From Saxidomus purpurata (lineage: Eukaryota > Mollusca > Bivalvia > Venerida > Veneridae), in assembly GCA_022818135.1 (NCBI GenBank), contig JAFMSR010000001.1:10187213-10251212 (forward strand): 64,000 bases of DNA, given 5' to 3'. Shown here piece after piece: positions 1 to 12,644 of this stretch. Within the stretch, counting starts at the first letter, position 1. Every line of letters starts with the position of its first letter. A model generated the notes under the pieces. The model worked only from the letters and a program-made list of their open reading frames with translations. It made no database searches and was not told where the DNA came from. A program made the position numbers and the translations under genes.

Positions 1-55
1 TGGATAACCAAGTTGAATGTAAGAAGAACTTCATTCAATCATCTATTGAGCCAAG
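1..55 (+). CDS. UBR1: Possible end of an upstream UBR1 exon
   Basis: Frame 3 is open and reads VECKKNFIQ, which resembles the segment just before the DDH-containing exon in UBR1/UBR2. It is followed by a good donor (AAG|GTAAG at 56). However, the exon would end in phase 2, while both candidate next exons (1506 and 2050) must start in phase 0. Either this is not the adjoining exon, there is a base error here, or a small exon was missed. The similarity is short. Confidence 0.35.
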
Positions 56-59
56 GTAA

Positions 60-1505
60 GTGAACAATTACCATGCCTTTTCCATTGAAAAATTAAAGAG
101 TCATTGCCAAATAAAGTATCTCTCATTTTTTCAAGGTATTCTGTGTACTAAAGATCTAGTTATCCAAGCTCTTCTGTCACATTTAGTCATATCTATAAAA
201 ATGAATTTTTTTATGACAAACTATGATGTTTGATCTTACCTTGGTTTGAGGAAGTTATGGTGCTAGTAACTTGGTTTGCAGGAACATGGCACAAAACTTA
301 GCATTATCTGTAAAAGAAAGCTGTTTAGGCAAAATTTATCCTTAGAAAAACAAGGGTGAAGTTACTTTACCTATGAAGTGGCTCAAAAACCTTGTTAGTT
401 GTGATTGAAATGTGAATAGAAGATAAGTGTACATGTTATTGATATAAGTATATGTATAAAGATATCCCCAACCCCCCAAATGACACCTCCCTAGAGCAAC
501 AACCTGCCTAGAAAGACACTTATTTTATTTCCCATTCTATCACCTCTCCAGAACAACATCTTTCTACAACGAACATTGTTTCCCATTGATGCTATCCTGA
601 AGTTGCAGTATTACAGATATAGATTTATACTTATTAATAGCCTCTCTAATGGATCAAGTTAAGGAAGTTTTCTACATTTTTACTCAAGGGAAGTGAATTA
701 CCTGGTCCTTCCATAAAGTAAAAGGTGTATGGTTAGTGCTAAACAGCCTTTTCATTGTCAACAAAATTGTTATTTATATGGACTATATGGTGCTATAACT
801 TGGTGATGAACCCTTATCGTAATTGGGGAAAAATTTAGAAAACTTTGCTTAAGTGCATAGAAATTAAAAAAGTTGTGATTTCGGACTTGTTTACTTACAC
901 TAATATCTTAGGTTGGTGGCTTACTGAGTATGGCTGCATTACTGGTCCTTTCATAAGAACAATGATAGGACTTGATATGTCTTGGATAAGATAAGGTCAT
1001 TGGATCTTGTTTACCACCTGCCTAACACGTATTTACTCAAAAATGGAAAATTTCAGTAAATACAAAAAAGCGTTTAGTATAAGTGGAAAAATCATGTCAC
1101 AACCTGTAAAAGGGTTGAAATGTGTATTTCAAATGCAGTTTTAAATATATTTCTTTAACCAATGACTATTATTTCTGTAACCCAGAACCTGAAAAAAGCA
1201 CTTCTTAATATATGGTTACTGACAGATTTGAACTACAAAGACAATGTTATGTTAAATCCAGAAGTTGGGAGGATAGTTCATTTAGACCAGAGTCAGGTTT
1301 TAATACAGTATAAGGACAAGGTACAAATGTAACACCAAAAATAATATAAAGTCAGTATTACTATTTCCACTGCTCAATTTTGAGGTATACATAAAGTATT
1401 GATTCAACAGATCTTCATTCCATCGCACTAATGAAAGAAAACTTGCATCAGTTTATAAATGACTTACACGATGTTTTATAATAGCGAACATGTTGTTTTC
1501 TGCAG
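60..1505. other. Intron-like AT-rich sequence, nothing recognised
   Basis: No exon with splice sites and no repeat structure found between the possible exon ending at 55 and the duplicated exon at 1506. Confidence 0.6.
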
Positions 1506-1604
1506 CACTATTCCAATCTGATGAAGGCGTTTTGTATGGATGACCACGATCATGACGTCTCTATCGCCTCGCTCTCCGTTCAAATATTTACTGTTATATC
1601 TCTG
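1506..1604 (+). CDS. UBR1: UBR1 exon, copy A of a tandemly duplicated exon
   Basis: A 99-nt, 33-codon exon with TTTTCTGCAG acceptor and CTG|GTATGT donor, phase 0 at both ends. It encodes the conserved segment [23 protein letters not shown]. It ends VISL instead of the VPTL/VPSL usual in the family, so it is the more diverged of two copies. Copy B lies 445 bases downstream. Joined to the next exon (8813, starting ARLLVAEH) either copy restores the family sequence. Confidence 0.85.
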
Positions 1605-4600
1605 GTATGTTTCTATCTTAAATAAAGGGCAGGTGTGAAATAATTAGAGTGCTGAAAAAGTAATATGTATGCTTCAGAGCCCTGTTTTCAGTTCATTACA
1701 GAAAATGTTTTAAAAGTTCATGTGGTGGGATGCAAAAATCTTGCGCAAATTTGTTTGATATACTCTGAAGCATACATGTTTCTTCTCGGTCAGAGACTGT
1801 TGCCATAGTACTGTAACTTTGTGGAATTTTGTTATGCTGTTGCATGAGAAATTTTAATATGTATTAATTATATTTAACAAAGGCTTGCCACTTTGTCCAT
1901 TAGTCACTTTTATGTGTTAAGCAATACTCAAAAATTATAAATTTGTGAATTTTGAATCGTAAGGTTCCACAAAGAAATGGTTGCTATGACTACAGTCTTG
2001 CTTTTCGCTTCACATATATGTGGTAATGTTAATTATTTTTTATTTTTAGTGCTATAATTCACTAACGAAGGAGTTTATTCTGGATGACCATTATCGGACA
2101 GTCTCTGTCACAAAAATGTCTGTCCAAATTTTCACAGTACCCACTTTGGTACGTCATTTATTGGGTTTCATTGTATCATGTACTTATCACATTCTTCCTT
2201 CTGATTTCAATTACTCAAAAGATTTCAAGAAATGATTATTAGTTACTGTTCTCATTCTTTTCTTTATATTTAGTCAGGTTTGGATTTTACAGATTTCAGT
2301 TAAACCTCATTTAGACTTAACGCACAGATTCTACTGACTGTATGAACTTTTATGTTGCTTGTTTGTAAAGCAGAACATCAACAATAAGGGATAATGTGTA
2401 TGTTGTCGTCTAAACCATCTGTCCAGCCGTCTAACTAGCTTTTAATGTCTAATGGATAGATTTCAAACTTGGAACGTAGATGGATTACTGGTTCAAGCAT
2501 GCATGTGAAAGGCTGGTATAAGGACGTAGATGGGGGTTATATAACTGTCTCACCCAAGGCAGGTTAATTCTGTTCTGCTTCTGTGTTGGAGTGGTTAAGA
2601 CTGCTTGCTTATAATCACTTAATCCAAGTTCTAGGCCCTACCTGACTGTAGATGCAAGAGAAAGCTCATTATGATATAGATAAGCAATAACCGAAGCCAT
2701 AACTAAGGAACCAATCGATAGATTTTCATAGAACTTAAAATAAGTATAACATAATGCTGTGTTTGTCAAGATTTACTTAGTATCTCCAGAGTTATTGCCC
2801 TTAGTTATTTTTTTTCTATATTCTAGGGATGGGAACGAATATTCGAATATTAATATTCGAAAATCGGCCGAATATTCGAATGCGAAAATCAAATTAATTT
2901 TGTAAATTATTTTTTTTTTTTTAATAGGTAGTGATCTAAAGAATGCTAATTATGCTGAATGAAACCGTTTGTTCTGTATTGTTTGTTTGGCGTGTCAAAA
3001 ATTTCCCAATTAACACGAAAATTGCATGCTAATTGACAGGGGGCTCGTCCGATTGCAGTTTGCTCAGGTGTTATTGTGGTGACTTTTTATCTTTTGTTCA
3101 TTTTAATTGTCGCCTGTTTTTGTAACAAATTTTAAAAGTTGTTTTCTCACAATATTCAGGATCAACGTCATGTTTACGGAAGCGAATACCAATCACCTTA
3201 TACTGATATAACTCTTTCGTTGTCCAATCATTCAGAATAACTCAACTATTTCCCTTTAATAAATTGTTTGAAATTATGTTTAACATCCTTACTTTAAGTT
3301 TGATCTTCGCTAAACGATTTTTTACTGTCGCTCTATCATTACATGCCCCTCGCGTCTTTGGACTTATTTCACCGATCTGTTGAGTTGATGCTTTGATAAT
3401 TGCGTGTGCTATTTTTATGTCTATGTACTGTTGATCTTTCCATGTAAATAAAAATTATCATGTTTTTTTTTATATGTTTTCCGTATCTTCCCTGGAAAAA
3501 TTAATCCGTTAAAGTAAACGCCAGTTTCAACGTATTTCAGTTATGCCAGGCGTATTTAGTAGATTTCTGCCACAACTCCACGAACCCACAGCCCTCTATC
3601 AGCGAGAGAAAAAAATTTATTAATATTATACACAAGAAAATATAAAACCGGTTGAAATATTATCCAACTTTTATTTCAAAATTATTTTTCTTTCCATTAA
3701 ATTTTCAGTTGCTTCATAGTTTTGAAAAGGGGGTAATCTCTTTTAATTTATTCCTTTTCGCTTTCTGAAAGAATGCATTTGTTTTTTTTTAATCTTTATA
3801 CATACAAATATTTTCGTATACAAAGATAAAATCGTGAAATGTGAGCCAAACTTCTCCTTGTGGAAAATTATAATTTGTTTCTTTATTCCTTTTGAAGTAA
3901 ACCTTTCTCTAAACTCTGTGTGGCGTCCGTCTGTTGAGTTCCATCGACACCACCATTTCTATATTTTGCCAACCATTTTTTTTCCCCCTACTATATTCAA
4001 AATAAAAACATTAAAATTCTATAACTTTGGAACTGATTATCAAAATTTAATTTTAATTGACTCAAATAATTTAATAATCCCTCTTTCTAATATCCGACCC
4101 CTTACACCCATTTCCCCCACCCCACTCAGTAGAGGATGGGACCAAATAGCTACATATGCTTCTTTTTTTACTGAAATAGCTTGTCAGAACTTGATTATAT
4201 ATGGCAAAAGTAATCAACCTCTTAGTTTCTAAGTGTAGAAACTTTAGAAAATATTTGTTTTTTTAAAAATGATGCCCTTAAGGGGGTGTAGTGTTTTTAG
4301 CTCGACTTTTTGAAGATAAGGGGAGGTATCGTACTCGCCTCTGTAACGGCATTAGTGTCACACTTTGGTTAAGTTTTTGTACCGTCACACTTTATTTAAA
4401 AACTTTGGAGGTATTGCTTTGAAACTTACCATACTTGTTTACCATCATAACCTCATCAACAGACAAGACTACATAACTCTATCAAGGTTTTTGTAAGAAT
4501 AATGGCCTTTTTTTCACTTAGAAAGTGTATTTGGCTTGGTCAAGTTTTCCGTACCACCACACTTTATTTCAAAACCATTTAAGATATTGTTTTGAAATTT

Positions 4601-7600
4601 ACCATACTTGTTAACCATCATTACCTCTATCCACAGACAAAAGTACAGAACTCTGTGAAGGTTTTTGTCAGAATTATGCCCCTTTTTGACCTAGAAAATA
4701 CATTGAATATGGGTAAAACCCACTTATTGCCTTAACCCCTTGAGATATTGCTTTGAAACATGGAAAACTTGTTTGCATCATTACCCCCATCTGTAGGCAA
4801 GAGAAGGTAACTCTGTCCAGGCTTAAAAAAAATTAAGGCCCTTTACTGACTTGGAATCTCAGCTAAATTTTTCATACCAGGTTCCACTTTTTGTCTGAAC
4901 TTTTTAGATATTACTTTGAAAGTTGGAATACTTGTTTGCTATCATGATCCCAAAGTGTAGGCAGGAGAAGGTAACTCTGTCAATGATCTCATTTGAATTA
5001 TGGCCCTTTTGACTTACATGTATAAGTTAAATGTTTCATTCTTGTACACTTGTTGACTTAACCATTTGAGATATTACTTTGAAAGTTGGAGTGCTTATGT
5101 ACCATCATGACACCTATCTGAAAGCAAGAGAAGATAACTCTGTAAAATCACTTGTGATTTGCACTTAAAAAATTTCTGGTGAAAGTCTTTTGTGCAGCTG
5201 GCACTGTCATGCACATTTATTATTAACCATTTAAAGCATTAGTTTAAAATTTTACTGAAGTATTCGGGGATATTAAACATTTAAATTTGATAACTCTTAA
5301 CTCAATATCTTGCTACTTGTGGCCCTGTAAGATGTAGAAAAAAGAATCAAACCTGGTGTTGAAAATTTAAAAAATGCTTCTTTTTTTCTGAAAAGACTTA
5401 ATGTATTACTAAGAATTTATATTTGTTTGCTCAAATAAAAAGCTTTGTATTCTCCAACATCAGAATATTTAGGAACTGGATTTTTACAGAAATGAGGCTC
5501 TTAATGGGGGTCACTGCTGAAATTCAAAATAACAAGAAATTTTATTAACTCTGTGTTTTATGGAGACTAACGTATTGCTTGTTAATTTCTGGGAAAATAA
5601 TTATGGGTCAAGGACTTAACTTTTTCGCAATATTAATGTTTAGTGAAACACTATCAGATTAAAGTGCTAAATGCAGAATTAGCTAGAATTTTGGTATTGG
5701 TAAGTCGTTTATGTATGAGGTGGTTTTTATTTTCCTTGAAGGGTGGCATAACTTGAAAACTACTAGTTGTTCAATACAACTTCAGACACTGGTCAAGCAC
5801 TTGACAGGAAGTCCGTGCACAAGACATAACTCCATCTTACTAATTACAGAGTTATTGCCCTTTGTAACTTTTCCTTGTCAGCTACTTGAAAACTACTGGT
5901 TGAATTCAATACAACTTTGCATACAATGGTCAAGCACATTAAGAGGAAGTGCATTGCATGCAAGAACCATATCTCCTATCTCAAAGGTGAAGTAATTACA
6001 GTGTGAAGGTAATTGAATCCCTTTATATCACTTTTCCTTGTCCGGACTATAACTTTGAAATCTACTTGTAGGATTTTAAAATAACTAGCACACAATGGTC
6101 AAGCACACTCAAGAGGAAGTGCAGTGTACAAGAACTATAACCCTATCTCAAAGGTAATTTACTGAGTTATTGACCTTGAAGGTTATGTTTTCCTCTGTAT
6201 GGATGCATAACTTGAACACTACTAGTTGGAATTCATACAACTTACATGTCATGCACATTGAGAGGAATGTGCAAAATAACTATGAACTATCTTGACTAAT
6301 TACAAGTATTGCCTTGTACTTGTCCTTGTCCAGGACCTAACTTGAACTACTAGTTGAAAGGTCAATACATACTTATACAATGTTGAAGCCTAAGGAATTC
6401 CAGTGTACAAGAACTATAACTCTATCTTGAGTATTTACTGATTATTGCCCTTTGTAACTTTTCCTTGCCTCTGAAGCATAACTTTAAAACTACTATTTGG
6501 ATCACAACCTATAAATGGTCAAGCACATTTAGAGGAAGTGCAGTGCACAGGAACCATAACTCCTCTTGACACATTACAGGGTCATAGCCCTTTGTTACTT
6601 TTCCTGGTAATGGAACCATATATTTGCATACATTTGTGTCCGGAATTCATACAACTTCATATGGTATGCCTTTGAGAGGGAGTGTAAAATAACTTGCATA
6701 ACTCATCTTGACTAATATCAGGGTTATTGCCCTGTGTTACTTCCCTGCAAGACCCATTTTCCAAACCTACAGTAAGGTCAAGGTACAACTTCATACGATT
6801 CAAGCATAATGGAGAGGAACTGCTAAGAACAATATCTCTTTTTAGTTTGCTTGCAAGGATTTTTATAAACTTCTTCGTTTATAAAGCACTATTGGGGTAT
6901 TAAGCACATTTAGTGATAGCTCTAGAATGTTTGTGAGGCACTCTCATTAAAGTGAAGCGATTAGCTAGAATTTTGGTATTGTACGTTTAGGTAGCAGCTC
7001 TTTTTCAGAATGGGTCTCAATTTTTTATCTTTTCTAATGTAGTATGTCATACTTTAGGATGAAATATTAGAGAAAGTGGTATTTTTATCATCATCTGAAT
7101 AAATATTAAGCTCCTTATTATTACCCAACCCACTTTACAAAATTCATTTTTTTCAATTTTTGATAAATGAATATTTTCATGATAAAGGAATCATAAGGTT
7201 TTTCAGATTTTTCAGATATTTTGCCTACAGTTTGATTAAAACCTTTGTTTTAAAATGCAATAATAAAAAATGGGGGTCAATGTGCATATAAGAAAGAAAT
7301 TCAATAAAAACTGACAAAAAATGTGTTTTTTTAGATTTCAACGAACCTTAAGATATGACAGCATAGGTCTGTAACAAAGAACTACGAAAGGAACTTGTTA
7401 TTAATGTATATTTGTATCCTAACAATGTTCTTGTAATAAAGTTTGAATTAAGTAAATATCTGAAATGTTTTTTGAGAAATGACTATTTTTATACCCCTAC
7501 CCCCATTTTGGCATATGGCAAAATTTGTCAATTTAGTCACAAAATTGTCAATTTTTTCCTCAAAATTGTTAATTCCTTTTTGCTCTAAAATTTCCTATTG

Positions 7601-9187
7601 TGCTAGTTTCTGCTGCTTGTTTTTCCAGTTAAACATTTTGGAAATAACAAATGTAAATTTCCAGAAGTGCTAAAATCCAAAACCTCACCAGTCACCCCCT
7701 TAAAGGAATGTAGTGCTTTTCTTACATAATTATTCTATGTAGAAACTTTAGATTTCTTGTTGCCTAAAACTAGTAGTACTGATTTAATTTAACTTACCAT
7801 AATTACGTTCTATATGACTATAACTTGAAGAAAAAAACCATCCCCTCAGAGATGAGGCCCCAGTGGGATGGATAAATTTTAGTAATATTTTTTGTGAAAC
7901 AAACACAAATACAGTTTAAGTTTTTCTTTTTCAGTTATTTGTTAGAGGATACAAATTCACTGAATTTACTTGTTCATGTGTTAAGATTTTATCCATATTA
8001 TAAGAGATTTTCCCCAATTTTACCTATATATTCAGTTTTTGTGTACTCTTTGAAATATAATTTTCAGGGATTTTTCATTAAGAATTTTAAAAATACACAC
8101 AAAAAAGCCAGTGTTGAACCCAAAACACCTTTGTTTATTTTAATAAGGCTTTCACTACTATTTCATTTATTACAGTATTATTATTTTTTGGTTGTTTTCA
8201 TATTTTTGTACAATAAAGATGGGATTTATTGGTATGAAACTTATCCTTCTGTCTCCTTATACAGCATCAGGCTTCCACTACTAGTTCCAGCTGACTTACA
8301 TACTTACCTATCAATGTATCAGGCTGTTAATAAGCTTCTTCAATCTGTTAAACTTTAATGTTTCAAATTAATCTGATGAGGCCTTTTTTTATTACTTTAT
8401 GGCAAAACAAAAGCCAAAATGCCATATATTGAAAACTTAAGTGGACTGATTTAATTAAGATTTCAGTACTAACTAGAAGATTTCAGCGATGTCATTTTAG
8501 TTCAAGTGAATGAAGGTGATTCTGATCGTGTAAGGAGTTGTATAGAGATGAACCTGTGTGAAGCTCCCAGTTGAAGGTTACATGAAAAAGGGCACACATA
8601 AAGCCAAGGGGGTGGTGAAAGGGGGTAGCGCTCCTGATTTATTTCATATAAAAAATAAAATTGACCAATACAGATACATTAACACTGGCTGCTTAAGACA
8701 GTTGACTGCTTTATTTGATATGACCACTAGTACAAGTTAAGTTGTATACATGACATGTTTGGAAACCAAGAGTTGGATGGTTTGTTTCATGTGTTATTGA
8801 TGTATATTTCAGGCTCGGTTACTAGTGGCAGAACATGATCTACTATCTGTGATATTAAGAACATTCTTACAGGCTTGTGAGGAAAAGAAAAACAGTAAGT
8901 TAGCATTACATTCATTGGGTAAAAATTAATTTGTTTAAGGAACATAAACCCACCTCCGTGGTCCGTTGGTGGATGCGCAGACTGGAAACACATGTCCTCT
9001 TTCATGGAAAATGAGGGTCATGGGTATGAGCCCCCCCCCCACCCATTCCCCCTTTTAAAAAAAATTTGGTTTTTTTTTAGAAAAAAAGTTTTTTTTTTTT
9101 TTTTTTTAAAAAAAATTTTTATAAAAACCCCCCCCCCCTTTTTTTAAAAAAAAAAAAATAAATTAAATTTTTATTATATAATTAATT

Positions 9188-9250
<63 letters not shown>

Positions 9251-9263
9251 TTTTTTTTTTTTC

Positions 9264-9314
<51 letters not shown>

Positions 9315-12309
9315 TTTTTTTTTTTTTGTGTAATGCACAACATGTGAGTCATCAGTTGATAAGTCGAGGTCAAACATAAGTAGGAGTGCCGACTTTTTGG
9401 GGGCATGTGTCCCATACAGTGACGGCTCCTTTTGCATTTCTATTGGTAAATATTCATAAAGACTTAATGGTTCTGTGAGAATTGAAATCTCAGATATTTT
9501 GGTGTATAGGTTGAGGACGCTGTACTTACATTTGCACGTCTCTCCTGCTTAAAAGCTGTTTTATTTATGTGATTAGAAAAGTTGCACATGGTATTATAAA
9601 TATCACTACATTTGTACTTGTAGAAGATGGCAAACTTACATTTGAGCGTGGAGGAACACAGACGTTTAAACGAGCCTGTTACTCGTTACATGATCTCAAG
9701 TAAGTCTCGTCAGCTTTTAGTCTTGATACCAATGCTTTTTTTACCCCTTCTGTGGTTGGTTGGTAAATGTTGCGGACTTGTAAACACTTAAATTCTTGCT
9801 GGTAAATGGTTATGGATTGGAACCCTGTGAATCTTTTGTTACATTAGGAAGTTGGCAGTTTCGTATGTTAGGATAGGGTCTGGTACTGTTCTTCCCAGGT
9901 TAATGTGCCTGTATATATCAAAGACTACTTATTCACTAAAATAGGATATTGTGACATATCTTTCATTCTAACATGACTCAGATTTTGTCTCTTTATACAG
10001 AGGGTAGAAAAATTGTGTTTTTTATATATGCCATATGTGATATGCCAATATTAAATACCGTAGATATTTGCATAGAAAATTATGCTTTGCATTTGTTCAC
10101 CTTTTGTATTATTTGGTCATATAACAATCAAAATAACATCCTTTTCAGCATTGTGATAGTCTAGTAAACAAATCTTTGTTGTTCTGATGCGCATTTATAA
10201 ACCATTTGGGCCTCCAGCCTTCGTGCTTAATTACTGCGCATTAGAACTCCAAATCGTTGTTTAGTAGACATTGAACACCGCTGAAACGGATATTATTTCA
10301 TAACTAATAAACTGTAAATGTCATAATGTGAGGTTTTTATTTTTGCTAATTTTTGCAAATGAAGCAATCAGTTAATTCATCAAACTCACTAAAAAAGCAA
10401 ACAAACAATGAATAAATATAAAATAGTGCTTGCTCGGGAATTCAGAATCTTGTGCATGAATAGAAAATTTGAAAATCGTGAAATAAACAACTCCCCAATA
10501 TAAAGACTTTTACAGAATCAAAATGCCTATCATATATTTACAACAGGAATGTTTTACCAGAAATGAAAAAGAAAGTAATGTTCAATACAGTATGATTTCA
10601 GGCTATAGTTTACAATATGTCTGCCCAGTTAATGAGTAGTGAACTGAGAGTAAGTGTTAGGATAGCATTTTGGGTTGATAAAAATCAGACTTCATATTTG
10701 ATTTAAGGGTAGGGATTAGGTCATGGTTAGCATTCTTGGTAGGATTCTGAGTTATTTTCACAAATCACCGTGTTAACTAAACTCTTAGATTAGGGACGGA
10801 TCTATTGTAATATCACTACAAAATCTTTTATATGTACTACCTTTCTATTGTTTTAGATATGCTTTGATATGCAAGCCAGGGCCTGGGGAATGGACTGACC
10901 AGCTCAGGAGAAGTTTTGTAGACAGTTTCACGCTCTTCCTAGACCTCCTAAAATTAATTGAGGTAAGACGTAGAATGTTGCGTAATTACTGAGCTGTTGC
11001 TCACACTGCAACTGTCTGGATACATGGTTACAGCTATGATTTCCCTACTAGTTTGAATGAAAACTGCCTTCGTGTGTGTAATTTTCAGTTTATTGATGCT
11101 TTTCTGCTGATGATAGATAATAGGATAGTGTTTGGTAGCCACAGAAAATACATTCATGTCAAAATATTATCTTTAAAACCCAGCAAGTAATTTTTTGCCA
11201 TATGAGAATCACTTGACTGAGGAAACCAATGTTATTCCATGCTCAGTCGCAAAGGTGTAAAATGGATTTTGTATGGCGGGGCTCAGATGTGAAATGTTTC
11301 TTATGTTGCAGGGTATGGATCCTGTGAGGAGACAGACCGGACAGCATCTAGAGTTTGAACCCGAGTGGGAGGGAGCTTTCAATTTACAGCTTCGAAGATA
11401 ATATAGTCTTGTTTCTAGACTGGTGTGGAAGTGACGTAAGTTACGAGCACGTTGTTATTGTAAAAAAAAAACAGTTTCCCTGTGAATTTCATGTCATTTT
11501 CTCAACTAAGCTGGTACACATCTAGTAGCTTGCCTAGTAATTTGTAAATACATTTTATATTGACAATCAGTGTATTTAAGGGCAGTTGTTTTTTGAGGCA
11601 AGACAGGACACATGTTAGCATCTTTGTATATTAGGTGTATGGGAGACTCGCCTTACAAAACAAAGTTAATATTTAAAGTATACAATCTACATCAGATGTA
11701 AGTTTTGAAGTCCCAGGAGCACAATTACAAGTAGCTCTTATTTTACCTAAAACAATGTCTTAATGGTGGAAATGAGCTTTATTTGTACCAAAACGATTCC
11801 TAACTCCTAAGCTTTTTTAAATCGATAAGTACATATTAGAAATATAGCGCAGTCATTTTTAGCTCGACTTTTCTATGAAAAGGGGAGCTATCCCACCCCC
11901 CCCCCCCCTACCCTCCCCCCCCCCCCCCCCCCCCCCCTGGCGCCACCCCCCTGGTTAAGTTTTTCGTACCACCCCACTTTTATTTCAAAAGTATTAGAGG
12001 TATGGCTTTGAAACTTACCATACTTGTTTACCATCATAACCTCCATCTAAGACAAGAGTACATAACTCTGTCAAGATTTTTGACAGAATTATGGCCCTTT
12101 TTTGACTTAGAAAGTGTATTGAGCTTGGTTAAGTTTTTCGTCCACCTCACTTTATTTCAAAACCATTGGAGGTATTGCTTTGAAACTAACCATACTTGTT
12201 TACCATCATGACCTTCATCAACAGACAAGAGTACATATTTCTGTCAAGATTTTTGACAGAATTATGCCCCTTTTTTAGCTCGACTTTTCTATGAAAGGGG
12301 CTATCCTAC

Positions 12310-12344
<35 letters not shown>

Positions 12345-12609
12345 CCCCCCCGCCGCCGAGGCCGCCCCACACCTTGGTTAAGTTTTTTGTACCACCCCAC
12401 TTTATTTCAAAAGTATTAGAGGTATGGCTTTAAAACTTACCATACTTGTTTACCATCATAACCTCCATCTACAGACAAGAGTACATAACTCTGTCAAGAT
12501 TTTTGACGAATTATGGCCCTTTTTATGCCCCCAGGGTGGCATATTAAAATCGCACCGTCTGTCCGTCTGTCCCCCGTCCGCCCGTCCGTCCGTCCGCCGT
12601 CGCCCCCCC

Positions 12610-12644
<35 letters not shown>

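Noticed and set aside
3834..4232. 132-codon ORF on the plus strand
   Set aside because: AT-rich intron sequence, Phe/Ile/Leu-rich translation, no domain, no splice context; chance ORF inside a UBR1 intron.
7894..8358. 154-codon ORF, the longest in the window
   Set aside because: Translation is Phe/Tyr/Leu-rich from T-rich sequence and resembles no family; it lies in the intron between 2148 and 8813.
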